From the NCBI GenBank assembly GCA_021731205.1, contig JAKFXV010000050.1, positions 1 to 19,350 of the forward strand: a stretch of 19,350 nucleotides of DNA. The letters are read 5' to 3'. The DNA is from Nocardioides sp. GTDB lineage: Bacteria; Actinomycetota; Actinomycetes; Propionibacteriales; Nocardioidaceae. Position 1 is the first letter of the stretch. The number at the start of each line of letters is the position of its first letter. The position numbers and the translations under genes are program-made. Below the pieces are notes generated by a model, which ran no database searches, was not told the DNA's origin, and was given only the letters and a program-made list of their open reading frames with translations. Positions 1 through 7,149 of the stretch are shown one piece after another.

Positions 1-1524
1 GGCTCCTGCGCGAGTCGTCGCCGGTGTGGTTGAAACCACGTGCATACCGCGATCGGCCAGCAGTGCCAACGAGTCGACCGCGCTCAGCCAGCCGGTGAGC
101 GGCTGGGGGCGGGTTCCCGGAGCAAGCGCCGCCGGCACGGGTTGAAGCGGCGTCGGTGCGATCGCCCCCCGAGCGGAGTCGAGCAGGTGACCGATGGCCC
201 GAACACCCGACCGGGTGCCCTCCAGGACCGGGATTCCGAGCCCACGCAGACGGGCGGCCTGCACCTGGTCCGTTGCTGCAGGCACGTTGGAGATCACGAC
301 CAGCGGCTTGTCGGTGTCGCTCGCGACGGCCTCGAGCGCGCGCTGGTAGGCCTGGTCGCCGTCGTACTCCTCGACGAGATCGACCGCCAGGGCGACCAGC
401 TCGACGTGCGGTTCGTCCGCGAGCGCGCCCAAGCAGGTGCCGAACAGTGTCTCGGTGTCGACACCGCGGCCCCAGACGTCCAGCGGGTTGGTCACGACGA
501 GTCCCTCGTCGAGGACCTCCGCTAGTGCCTGTCGGCACTTGCCGCCCAACGTTGCGAACGGCACCGACTCCGCCGCAGCGACGTCGACCATGAGCACCCG
601 TTCGGCACCCGAGTCGTGGACCGTCGCGATTCCGTGCCCCGGCTCGCCGACTCCTCTGGAGACCCGCCTGCCGACGGACATCAATTCCAGGGTGTCGACG
701 AACTCCTCGACGTCTCCGCAGCGGTGCACGCCGTACGTCGCGAACAGGGCCTCCCAGGCGGCATCGGCGCCGGCTACGGCTCCGGAGTGAGCGGTGACCA
801 TCGCTCGTCCCGCGATCGAGGTGCCGACGGTGAGAGCCACCACCGGTATGCCCAGGGCCGCGGCACGGGCCAACTGCTCGCGGATCAGGTCCGGCTCACG
901 GATGGTTTCGAGGAACAGTCCCACGACGGTCGTCTGCGGCTGATCCAGGATCCAGCGAAGGTACTCACCCGTTGTCGTCACCAGCTCCTGCCCCGACGAG
1001 ATGGCCACTGAGAACTCGAGTCGCCGGTGGCTGCGCAGCAGGGCGGAGAACACCGAACCCGAATGGGTGATCAAGGCGATGCCGCCCGGGACGAGTCGGT
1101 CTCGCTCGAGGTAGCCGAGGGCGCGCAGGCCATGCCAGGGATTGACGAAACCCATGCAGCCGGCGCCGCACACGGCGATCCGAGCTCCGACGGCGGCCCG
1201 GATCTGGGCGGCCTGTCCGAAGGCGCTCCCGAACGCCACGGCGGCGCCCGCCCCGGCTTCGACCGCCAGCTCGAGGTGGGTTGGCAGCAACCGGTCGGGG
1301 ATACCGAGCAGCACGAGATCGACCGGACCGTCCAGCTCGCTCAACGAGGGCACACACGGCCGTCCCTGGATCTCGGTGTACGCCGGGTTGACGAAGTGCA
1401 CGCGTTCCACCCCGTGGCTGCGCAGCGCCTCGATCGCCAGTCGTTCTCCGAAAGAGCCGGAGCGGTTACTGGCGCCCACGACCGCCAGCGATCGGGCCGC
1501 TAGCATCCGGTCCAGGTTCGCCAT
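1..1524 (-). CDS. Acyl-CoA synthetase, ADP-forming acetate-CoA ligase type (partial, N-terminal 508 aa)
   Basis: This family interconverts an acyl-CoA plus ADP/Pi with an acid plus ATP through a phosphohistidine. The ORF is open from an ATG at 1524 to the window edge without a stop, so the C-terminal ATP-grasp part lies outside. A CoA-binding Rossmann domain starts at residue ~8 with the glycine-rich stretch VVGASNRSGSFGE. A succinyl-CoA-ligase-like flavodoxin fold follows at ~145-285 with GGIALITHSGS. The MVTAHSGAVAG stretch puts the likely phosphorylated His at residue 246, where family members read SHTGA. A second ligase-like domain follows (NPLDVWGRG). The start is preceded by a purine-rich GCGGGGAC. 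The gene is divergent from the TetR gene, which may control it. Substrate (acetate, propionate or other acid) cannot be told from sequence. Family assignment is firm; the specific reaction is inferred. Confidence 0.88.
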   Translation of the reverse strand, partial: MANLDRMLAARSLAVVGASNRSGSFGERLAIEALRSHGVERVHFVNPAYTEIQGRPCVPSLSELDGPVDLVLLGIPDRLLPTHLELAVEAGAGAAVAFGSAFGQAAQIRAAVGARIAVCGAGCMGFVNPWHGLRALGYLERDRLVPGGIALITHSGSVFSALLRSHRRLEFSVAISSGQELVTTTGEYLRWILDQPQTTVVGLFLETIREPDLIREQLARAAALGIPVVALTVGTSIAGRAMVTAHSGAVAGADAAWEALFATYGVHRCGDVEEFVDTLELMSVGRRVSRGVGEPGHGIATVHDSGAERVLMVDVAAAESVPFATLGGKCRQALAEVLDEGLVVTNPLDVWGRGVDTETLFGTCLGALADEPHVELVALAVDLVEEYDGDQAYQRALEAVASDTDKPLVVISNVPAATDQVQAARLRGLGIPVLEGTRSGVRAIGHLLDSARGAIAPTPLQPVPAALAPGTRPQPLTGWLSAVDSLALLADRGMHVVSTTPATTRAGA

Positions 1525-1544
1525 CGTCCCCGCTATCTGTCATC

Positions 1545-1575
1545 TTGACTCGTCGTTCAACGGCGTGGGTACGGT
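1545..1575 (+). promoter_or_regulatory. Possible tetR promoter in the divergent intergenic region
   Basis: The 90 bp between the two divergent genes contains TTGACT (1545-1550) and TACGGT (1570-1575). These fit actinobacterial -35 and TANNNT -10 patterns, but the 19-bp spacer is long. A TetR autoregulatory operator would be expected here; I see no convincing inverted repeat. Confidence 0.25.
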
Positions 1576-1614
1576 AGCGCGAAAGCGGCCGCAGGCAGGA
1601 AGGCAATCGAGGGC

Positions 1615-2232
1615 ATGGAGAACCAGGCGGGTGACGAACGCCGAGCCCAGATGCTCGCGGCTGCCGCCGAGTTGATCGCTGAGCGCGGCTTCGCGCAGAC
1701 CCGGATCGCCGATGTTGCGGGTCGGGTCGGGGCGAGCCCGGGCCTGGTCGTCTACTACTTCGAGACCAAGGACAAGCTGCTCACCGAGGCACTGCGCCAC
1801 TCCGAGTCGGCGTTCTACGTCGCCGCAGAGGAGTTGTTGCACAGTCGATCGACCACGGCGCAGCGGCTGGAGTCGTTGGTGACGCTGACGTTCGAGTCGA
1901 AGTCCCAAGCGGACTTCGCGGGCTCGTGGGGCCTGTGGTTCGACCTGTGGACTCAGGCGTTCAGGCACGCACAGGTTGCCGCAGATCGGCAGTTGCTCGA
2001 TGACCAGTGGCGCACGCTCATCGAGCGGGTGGTTCGTTCTGGGATCGAGGACGGCGAGATCGCCGGGGGCGTCGACGGTGTCGACGCGGAGGAGTTCGCC
2101 GTCAGCTGGGCGGCGTACCTCGACGGGCTGTCGGTTCAGGTCGCCCTGGATGACCCCCGAGTCGACGTTGCCAGGGCCAAACGCCTGGCGCTGCACTTCG
2201 CGGCGCGCGAGCTCGGCCTCAACCTGGACTGA
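1615..2232 (+). CDS. TetR/AcrR family transcriptional regulator
   Basis: A 205-residue one-component repressor-type protein. The N-terminal TetR DNA-binding domain spans about residues 8-55. Its helix-turn-helix reads TRIADVAGRVGASPGLVVYYF, followed by the family's usual FETKDKLL. The C-terminal half is helical and rich in W and A, resembling the BetI-type ligand-binding domain. The ATG at 1615 is chosen because the HTH domain begins at the expected distance; AGGAAGG lies 11 bases upstream and GAGGG immediately upstream. It is divergent from the acyl-CoA synthetase and convergent with the DUF1097 gene. By the usual TetR logic it may regulate the divergent gene and itself. The ligand is unknown. 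Confidence 0.9.
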   Translation: MENQAGDERRAQMLAAAAELIAERGFAQTRIADVAGRVGASPGLVVYYFETKDKLLTEALRHSESAFYVAAEELLHSRSTTAQRLESLVTLTFESKSQADFAGSWGLWFDLWTQAFRHAQVAADRQLLDDQWRTLIERVVRSGIEDGEIAGGVDGVDAEEFAVSWAAYLDGLSVQVALDDPRVDVARAKRLALHFAARELGLNLD

Positions 2233-2264
2233 CGTTACGCCCCGAACTGACGCCCAGAAAATGA

Positions 2265-2298
2265 CGTTGGGCCCGCGGCCGAAGCCGCGGACCCAACG
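2265..2298. terminator. Hairpin terminator between convergent tetR and DUF1097 genes
   Basis: A 15-bp stem (2265-2279 with 2284-2298) has one C-A mismatch and a CGAA loop. It lies 32 bp after the tetR stop. Read on the minus strand it is followed by CATTTTC, so it is the better terminator for the leftward DUF1097 gene, and it may serve both directions. The rest of the 2233-2395 gap shows nothing else recognisable. Confidence 0.65.
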
Positions 2299-2395
2299 CT
2301 GGTGATGGTGTTACAGAACGGGTACTGCCAATGCGGTTTGTCCCTACTTGTGAAACGTTAACCAGTGAAGCTCCAGCGAAGTCAACGCCTGCCGA

Positions 2396-2896
2396 TCAGG
2401 ACTTGGCGACAGCGCCGCCGATCTTCTCCGAGATGATGCCGAGCACGTTGCCGATGACCAGCGAGATCGCCGAGGCCAGGAACAACTTGACCGGATCAGA
2501 GGCGCCCTCGGCCGTGACGTACACACCGCTGAGGAACAGTCCAGCCGTCGGTGCGTAACCGAATACCTGACCGGGGATGAAGCCCAGGGCGGGGAGGTAC
2601 GCCGCGAGGATGAGGACGATGATCGCGATGCCCACGCACAGGCCGGCCGCGATGCTCGCATTGAAGGTCAGCTTGGTGAAGGTGAACAGCGAGATGGTGG
2701 CGATCAAGACGCCCCACACGTTTGCGGCGACGGACTTGGTGATGCCCTCAGTGCCACCGCCGGCGGCGTAGAAGCTGGCCCAACCGATGAAGGTGACCCA
2801 GATGACCCAGTAGACCGAGGCGACCTCGAGCCACGCGGACGTTGCGATGCCACCCATAACGCCGATGACGACGGCAAGTGCTGTGATGATTCCCAT
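2396..2896 (-). CDS. DUF1097 family inner-membrane protein (YcdZ-like)
   Basis: A 166-residue, strongly hydrophobic protein with about five transmembrane helices: near residues 3-22, 28-48, 59-80, 83-105 and 133-158. It is rich in G, A, V and I with few charges. Length, helix pattern and GWASFYAAGGG-type residues match DUF1097, whose E. coli member is YcdZ; the function of the family is unknown. The ATG at 2896 has AGGGAG eight bases upstream. The gene stands alone: convergent with tetR, and about 320 bp from the upstream ATPase gene. That upstream region holds a CRP/GlxR-like site and a hairpin, so control by carbon or cAMP state is possible (inference). I can assign no transport substrate. 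Confidence 0.8.
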   Translation of the reverse strand: MGIITALAVVIGVMGGIATSAWLEVASVYWVIWVTFIGWASFYAAGGGTEGITKSVAANVWGVLIATISLFTFTKLTFNASIAAGLCVGIAIIVLILAAYLPALGFIPGQVFGYAPTAGLFLSGVYVTAEGASDPVKLFLASAISLVIGNVLGIISEKIGGAVAKS

Positions 2897-2941
2897 ATAG
2901 GTTCTCCCTTATCTGCGCGATTGAGCGCCGACCGCTGGCCC

Positions 2942-2977
2942 GGAAGCAGCTCCTTGTCCTTGAAGGAGTCGCCTTCC
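2942..2977 (-). promoter_or_regulatory. Leader hairpin upstream of the DUF1097 gene
   Basis: Outer stem GGAAG/CTTCC (2942-2946 with 2973-2977) and inner stem CTCCTT/AAGGAG (2950-2955 with 2963-2968) flank a small internal loop. It lies 46 bp before the ATG at 2896. It matches no riboswitch class that I recognise. Confidence 0.35.
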
Positions 2978-3076
2978 CTGCCCAGACTGCGCGTCGTACT
3001 CCAGTGGGCGCCTGGTCGCTGCGGCGAAGTCGTTGCCGCGTCCGAGGTTGTGCCACCATCGCGGCGCCTTGGACAA

Positions 3077-3092
3077 AGTGACACGCATCACC
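3077..3092. promoter_or_regulatory. CRP/GlxR-like binding site upstream of the DUF1097 gene
   Basis: AGTGA-N6-TCACC keeps the full GTGA-N6-TCAC core of the CRP/GlxR consensus TGTGA-N6-TCACA, 8 of 10 conserved positions. It overlaps the possible -10 on the minus strand, which would suggest repression. Confidence 0.4.
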
Positions 3093-3215
3093 ATGAACGG
3101 CAAGTGAAGATTCTCAGGTTTTCCTCAGGAACGGGAAATCTGGCCTTTACGTGACCGGCCCTGGAACTATCACCCGAACCGGCGTTCGAACGTCCTCAGT
3201 CGCCCCGTCTCGTGC

Positions 3216-4313
3216 TCAGGAACCGGGCAGCACGCGGAGCGCGTCGGCGGCGAGGATGCAGGTGACGCGGCCGCCGGGAGCCGCCCAGGAAGGCACCTGT
3301 CCGGCCGAGTGCGCAACCTCGGCTTCGAGCCGGATCGTGCCGGTGCTGAGGCTGACGACACTCCGGGCCCCACGGTAGGTCACCGTCTCGACCTGTGCAG
3401 TCAGGCGGGTTCCGTCAGCCTCGGTGTGGTCGTCGGGAGGCAGCACGCGCACCCGCTCGGGCCGGATCATCACGTGTACGTGGTCCCCGATGTGGCCGCT
3501 CGCGCTCACGACCGACAGCGTGTGGTCGCCGACCCGGCAGGTGAGCGTGCCACCGCTGGACCCCGTCACCCGCGCCGGCCACAGGTTGGCGTTGCCCAAG
3601 AACGTCGCGACGTACGCCGACGCGGGGGTGCCGTACACCTCGCTCGGGGTGCCGACCTGCTCGACCTTGCCCTGGACCAGAACTGCGAGGCGGTCCGACA
3701 TCGTCAACGCCTCCTCCTGATCGTGAGTCACGTAGACGAACGTCGTGCGCACGGCCTGCTGCAAGGCCCTGAGCTCGGTCTGTAGCGAGGCCCGGAGGCG
3801 GGCATCCAACGCGCCGAGGGGTTCGTCGAGCAACAGCACCTTGGGCTCGAGCACCAGCGCCCGTGCCAATGCGACGCGCTGCTGCTGCCCTCCGGACAGT
3901 TGATGTGGGCGACGTTTGGCGAGAGCGCTCAACTCCACCAGCTCCAGCGCTCGCCCGATTTTGCTCGCCGCGTCCGCGCCCTGGATGCCGGCGTACTTCA
4001 GACCGAAGGCCACGTTGTCCTGAACCGACAAGAAGGGGAACAACGCATAGGACTGGAAGACCGTATTGACCGGTCTTCGGTGGGCGGGGACCTTCGTGAG
4101 ATCAGTTCCGTCCAGCGTGATCTCGCCGGCATCGGGCTCCTCGAACCCCGCGATCATCCGCAGCGTGGTCGTCTTCCCGCACCCTGACTCCCCCAGCAGC
4201 GAGAAGAACTCGCCGGCGCCGATCTCCAGTGACAGCTCATCGACTGCTCGCACGGGCGGAACCCCGGCGTACGCCTTCACCAAGCCGCGTAGGCTCAGCG
4301 CCCCTCCGCTCAC
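3216..4313 (-). CDS. potA: ABC transporter ATP-binding protein, spermidine/putrescine (PotA) type
   Basis: The ATPase that drives uptake through the PotB/PotC-type permeases encoded divergently at 7142-8955. In a 365-residue protein, Walker A GESGCGKT is at 41-48, the signature LSGGQQQ at 139-145, Walker B VLLLDEP at 159-165 and the switch His in THDQEEA at 197. A C-terminal TOBE-type domain spans about 280-365 with MIRPERVRVLP, as in PotA/FbpC/MalK relatives. The GTG at 4313 is chosen because AGGAGG stands four bases upstream and the family's start region (LSLRGLVKAYAG) follows at once. The open frame upstream is only the 59-bp repeat. The start overlaps the stop of the second minicistron as GTGA. 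It is the last gene of the leftward aminotransferase operon. Confidence 0.92.
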   Translation of the reverse strand: MSGGALSLRGLVKAYAGVPPVRAVDELSLEIGAGEFFSLLGESGCGKTTTLRMIAGFEEPDAGEITLDGTDLTKVPAHRRPVNTVFQSYALFPFLSVQDNVAFGLKYAGIQGADAASKIGRALELVELSALAKRRPHQLSGGQQQRVALARALVLEPKVLLLDEPLGALDARLRASLQTELRALQQAVRTTFVYVTHDQEEALTMSDRLAVLVQGKVEQVGTPSEVYGTPASAYVATFLGNANLWPARVTGSSGGTLTCRVGDHTLSVVSASGHIGDHVHVMIRPERVRVLPPDDHTEADGTRLTAQVETVTYRGARSVVSLSTGTIRLEAEVAHSAGQVPSWAAPGGRVTCILAADALRVLPGS

Positions 4314-4372
4314 GTTTCCTCCTGGTGAGCTCGCAGTTCGAGCGCAACTGCGCGCTCTCTCGCTTCGCTCAC
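4310..4372 (-). CDS. Minicistron 2 (20 codons) within the tandem repeat, coupled to potA
   Basis: GTG at 4372 opens 20 codons ending at TGA 4312-4310, encoding VSEARERAVA then LELRAHQEET. AGGAGG lies four bases before its GTG, and its stop overlaps the potA start as GTGA. Only the last two residues differ from minicistron 1. It may be a real micropeptide, a coupling device, or only repeat sequence. I recognise no family. Confidence 0.35.
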   Translation of the reverse strand: MSEARERAVALELRAHQEET

Positions 4373-4431
4373 GGTGCCTCCTGGTGAGCTCGCAGTTCGA
4401 GCGCAACTGCGCGCTCTCTCGCTTCGCTCAC
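4318..4431 (-). repeat. Two-copy direct repeat, 59-bp period, at the aminotransferase-potA junction
   Basis: The 55 bp at 4318-4372 and at 4377-4431 are identical; the 4-bp linkers differ (CACC or AAAC read on the minus strand). Each unit begins GTGAGCGAAGCGAG and ends in AGGAGG on the minus strand. Each also holds an imperfect 12-bp stem (GAGCGCGCAGTT against AACTGCGAGCTC, one mismatch) with a 7-base loop. The 59-bp period is one base short of 20 codons, so each unit shifts frame and recreates a GTGA overlap. Confidence 0.95.
4369..4431 (-). CDS. Minicistron 1 (20 codons) within the tandem repeat, coupled to the aminotransferase stop
   Basis: GTG at 4431 overlaps the aminotransferase TGA as GTGA, opens 20 codons and stops at 4371-4369, again overlapping the next GTG. 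The peptide starts VSEARERAVA and ends QEAP. Unlike minicistron 2 it has no Shine-Dalgarno in front, since the aminotransferase codons precede it; initiation would depend on re-initiation after the aminotransferase. Confidence 0.3.
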   Translation of the reverse strand: MSEARERAVALELRAHQEAP

Positions 4432-5816
4432 TGGTGGGGCCCGACCCGGGCCGCCAAAGTCTCCACGTTCGCCACGAAGCGGTCGACATCGGCGTCGGTG
4501 TGCTGCACCGAGACCAGCCACTGCTCGATCTTGCCCCAGGGCGGCAGGAACACCCCCCCGTTGTGCTGCACCAGCCAGTGCGCCTGCCCCAGCCGCTCGT
4601 CGACCTCCAGGAAGTCGCGGTAGTTGCGGATCGGATCGGCACGGAAGGCGATGCACCCCTTGGCGCCCGCTCGGACCACATGCCAGGGCAACCCGTGCCG
4701 CGCGATGATGGCGCCGATCTCGGCCTCCAGCCGCTGGCCGAGGCGCTCGAGGTGTGCGTAGGCGGACTCGGTCGCGACCTCGGTCAGCATCGCCCGCGCG
4801 GCGGCCATGGCCAGCGGGTTCCCGTTGAACGTCCCGACCTGTTCGTAGGTGCCGTCCGCGATCAGGCCCATCAGCGCCGCCGTGCCGCCGATCGCTGCAG
4901 TCGAGACGCCCCCGCCCATGGACTTGGCCAGACAGACCAGATCGGGCGTCACCCCCGACGCGGCGCTCACCCCACCCGGGCCGACGGTCAGCCCGGTCTT
5001 GACCTCGTCGAAAGCGAGCAGCACGTCATGCGCGTGCAGCAACTCCTTGAGTCCGGCGAGATAGCCGGGGTCGGGGTGGATGATGCCGGCGTTCATCATC
5101 AGCGGCTCGAGGATCATCCCGGCGATCTCACCGGCTCGCGCCGTGAGCACCCGTTCGACCGCGGCGAGGTCGTTGAAGGCCACGACATCCACCAGGTCGA
5201 CGATGGCCTGAGGGATGCCCGCTTGCGCTGCGCAGGCGTACGGCGATCGGGCCGGACCCGCTTCGTCGAGGTCGGGCATGACCGACACCTGCACCGAGTC
5301 GTGGTGTCCGTGGTAGCAGCCCTCGACCTTGATGATCCGCTCCCGGCCGGTGGCCGCTCGCATCAGATGGATCGCGTCCATGGTGGCTTCGGTGCCGGAG
5401 TTCGCGAAGCGCCACAACGGCAGCCCCCATCTTGCGGCGAGTTCGGTGGCCACGGCGATCGCGTCCTCCGTGGGCTGCGCGAAATGCGTGCCGAGCGCGA
5501 CTCGAGCCTGCACTGCCCGGACGATCGCCGGGTGCGCGTGGCCCGCCAACGACACGCCGTACCCCCCGTGGAAGTCGCTGTACGCCGTCCCGTCGACGTC
5601 AAACACCAGCGGACCGGCACCGTGGCTCATCCAGACCGCCTGCGGCTCGGCGATCTGCCAGTTCGAGGTCGCTCCCCCGGCCAGCACGCCCTGCGAGCGT
5701 TCGATGAGCCGGCGCGACCTGGGCTGGCGGGCCAAGAACACCTCGCTCTGCTCCGCGATCAAGGTGTCGAGTTGATCGGTGGTGGTGTCCAACTTCGGTG
5801 CCCCGAGGGTGGTCAC
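4428..5816 (-). CDS. Class III pyridoxal-phosphate aminotransferase, glutamate-1-semialdehyde aminomutase-like
   Basis: A 462-residue PLP enzyme that should move an amino group from an amine or omega-amino acid to a keto acid. Visible fold-type I landmarks are NSGTEATM at 139-146 (phosphate binding), YHGHHD at 168-173, FDEVKTG at 269-275 with the PLP-ring Asp270, and AKSMGGG with the Schiff-base Lys298. Overall it most resembles HemL-type proteins (GHAHPAIV, WRFANSGTEA). However, its place in an operon with a polyamine-type transporter argues for a catabolic aminotransferase rather than haem synthesis (inference). GTG at 5816 is chosen because AAGGAG stands seven bases upstream. The TGA overlaps a GTG of the downstream repeat. 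The DNA substrate locus is read divergently from the binding-protein gene across 61 bp. Confidence 0.88.
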   Translation of the reverse strand: MTTLGAPKLDTTTDQLDTLIAEQSEVFLARQPRSRRLIERSQGVLAGGATSNWQIAEPQAVWMSHGAGPLVFDVDGTAYSDFHGGYGVSLAGHAHPAIVRAVQARVALGTHFAQPTEDAIAVATELAARWGLPLWRFANSGTEATMDAIHLMRAATGRERIIKVEGCYHGHHDSVQVSVMPDLDEAGPARSPYACAAQAGIPQAIVDLVDVVAFNDLAAVERVLTARAGEIAGMILEPLMMNAGIIHPDPGYLAGLKELLHAHDVLLAFDEVKTGLTVGPGGVSAASGVTPDLVCLAKSMGGGVSTAAIGGTAALMGLIADGTYEQVGTFNGNPLAMAAARAMLTEVATESAYAHLERLGQRLEAEIGAIIARHGLPWHVVRAGAKGCIAFRADPIRNYRDFLEVDERLGQAHWLVQHNGGVFLPPWGKIEQWLVSVQHTDADVDRFVANVETLAARVGPHQ

Positions 5817-5832
5817 GTGCGGCTCCTTTCGA

Positions 5833-5847
5833 GTGCCTGAGAGGCAC
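5833..5847. promoter_or_regulatory. Inverted repeat in the divergent aminotransferase / binding-protein promoter region
   Basis: GTGCCT-GAG-AGGCAC is a perfect 6-bp inverted repeat in the 61-bp gap between the divergent transcription units. A TTGACT (5859-5864) lies close by. It is well placed to act as an operator for both arms. No local regulator gene is adjacent. Confidence 0.4.
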
Positions 5848-5877
5848 CCAGTACAGCATTGACTGGCCGTTCAGTCC

Positions 5878-7149
5878 ATGACACCTTGGGTTCCCATGAA
5901 GCAGCCAGGCGCGTGGCGGGCGGTCGAGCGCGACATCAGCAGACGGACCTTTCTCAAGGCCGGCGGTGGCGTCGCCGCCGCAGCCGGATTGCTCAGCGCG
6001 TGCGGTGGTGGCACAGCGGGCCCGGGTTCCCCGAACGCCTCCGCGGTGCAGATCGCGAGCCCGACCAATCCCGTCCGGTGGCCGATCCACGATGACGTGC
6101 CGATGATCGCGTCGGGCCTGAAGCCCGAGGCCGGGAGCACGCTGAAGATCTACAACTACGCCGACTACCTGAGCCCTCGAGTGATCAAGAACTTCGAGCG
6201 CGACTACTCCGTCAACGTCGAGTTGGCCACTTTCAACGACACGGAGGAGGCGATAGGCAAGATCGCCTCGGGTGGGCTGGGCTACGACATCTACTTCCCG
6301 TCGTACGACCAGATCGGCAAGCTGGTCGCGGCCAAGCTCGTCCAGCCCCTCAACCAGGACTACCTCGCAAACATCTCCTCGGTCTGGCCGCAGTTCACCG
6401 ACCCGTGGTACGACCTCGGCTGGCAGTACTCCGTCCCGTACACGACGTACACCACGGGCGTCGGCTGGCGCACCGATCAGGTGAACACCGACGTGGCGAG
6501 CCTGCCCAACCCCTACGACGCGCTGTGGGATCCGAGCGTGGCCGACAAGATCGCCATCATCGACGACTGGCATGTCGCGATGGCCATGGTGTTGCTCCGG
6601 GAAGGCAACTACGACATCAACAGCGAGAGCTCGGAGGACATCGCGCTGATCCGCACCCGGCTGCTGGAGCTGGCCGCAGCCACGGACCCCAAGGTCACCA
6701 TCACGATGTACAACGACCTGCCGGCGGGCCAACTCGGCTTGTGCCAGATGTGGTCTGGCGACGTCGTTAACGCGGTCTACTACCTCCCGAAGGGTCAGCG
6801 CCCTGACATCTTGCGCTACTGGTTCCCCGAGGATGGCCGGGGCATGGTCGACAACGACCTGATGATGATCCTGGCGGGGGGTCAGAACCCCGTGGCGGCC
6901 CACTACTTCTTGAACTACCTGCTCGACGAGCAGGTGTCTCTCGCAAACTTCGGCTTCACCGGCTATCAGCCTCCGCAGAACGTCATCAATCCGACGCGCC
7001 TGGTCGAGGACGGTTACCTCCCCGAGAACCTGCGCACGGCAACCGTGCTCCCTGAATGGTTCGACTCCGGCACCCGACTGCTGGGCATGCCGATCGAAGT
7101 CGAGCAGCAGTGGCTCAACGTCTGGCAGGAGTTCAAGGCGGGTGCCTGA
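5878..7149 (+). CDS. potD: ABC transporter substrate-binding lipoprotein, spermidine/putrescine (PotD) type, Tat-exported
   Basis: The extracytoplasmic receptor of the transporter. The N-terminus carries a twin-arginine signal (SRRTFLK, Arg22-Arg23), a short hydrophobic stretch and a lipobox LLSAC, with Cys42 the likely lipid-modified residue. The mature part has the SBP_bac type fold signature KIYNYADYLSPRVIKNFE, then YDIYFPSYDQIGKL, as in PotD/PotF proteins. It is 423 residues, slightly longer than E. coli PotD mainly because of the Tat leader. Two starts are possible, ATG 5878 or ATG 5896; neither has a good ribosome site, and I keep the longer one. It overlaps the downstream permease by 8 bp. 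Pot-type specificity (polyamine or another amine) is inferred from family only. Confidence 0.9.
   Translation: MTPWVPMKQPGAWRAVERDISRRTFLKAGGGVAAAAGLLSACGGGTAGPGSPNASAVQIASPTNPVRWPIHDDVPMIASGLKPEAGSTLKIYNYADYLSPRVIKNFERDYSVNVELATFNDTEEAIGKIASGGLGYDIYFPSYDQIGKLVAAKLVQPLNQDYLANISSVWPQFTDPWYDLGWQYSVPYTTYTTGVGWRTDQVNTDVASLPNPYDALWDPSVADKIAIIDDWHVAMAMVLLREGNYDINSESSEDIALIRTRLLELAAATDPKVTITMYNDLPAGQLGLCQMWSGDVVNAVYYLPKGQRPDILRYWFPEDGRGMVDNDLMMILAGGQNPVAAHYFLNYLLDEQVSLANFGFTGYQPPQNVINPTRLVEDGYLPENLRTATVLPEWFDSGTRLLGMPIEVEQQWLNVWQEFKAGA

Larger units (their letters stand above)
2897..3215. other. 319-bp intergenic region, probably promoter and long leader of the DUF1097 gene
   Basis: No ORF here looks real: the short ones are low-complexity and lack ribosome sites. 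On the minus strand a weak promoter can be read, TTGCCG (3103-3098), 17 bp, CACTTT (3080-3075), overlapping the CRP-like site. Upstream of it are two CTCAGG direct repeats (3113-3118 and 3124-3129), spaced one helical turn. That would leave a leader of about 170 nt with a hairpin at 2942-2977. The perfect 10-bp palindrome CGTTCGAACG (3183-3192) sits just downstream of the ATPase stop. Confidence 0.4.

Noticed and set aside
2897..3060. Possible cobalamin or guanidine riboswitch in the DUF1097 leader (CCACTG and GGGAAGGC on the minus strand).
   Set aside because: The other obligate conserved blocks of those classes are missing, and the spacing is wrong.
2909..3103. 64-aa minus-strand ORF in the DUF1097 leader.
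   Set aside because: No ribosome site, no family resemblance, and it covers the hairpin and promoter region.
4318..4431. CRISPR array.
   Set aside because: Two units only, with 4-bp linkers instead of spacers and no cas genes.
4428..5816. Authentic haem-pathway hemL.
   Set aside because: The fold matches, but operon context with a transporter and deviations such as FDEVKTG favour a catabolic relative; left unnamed.
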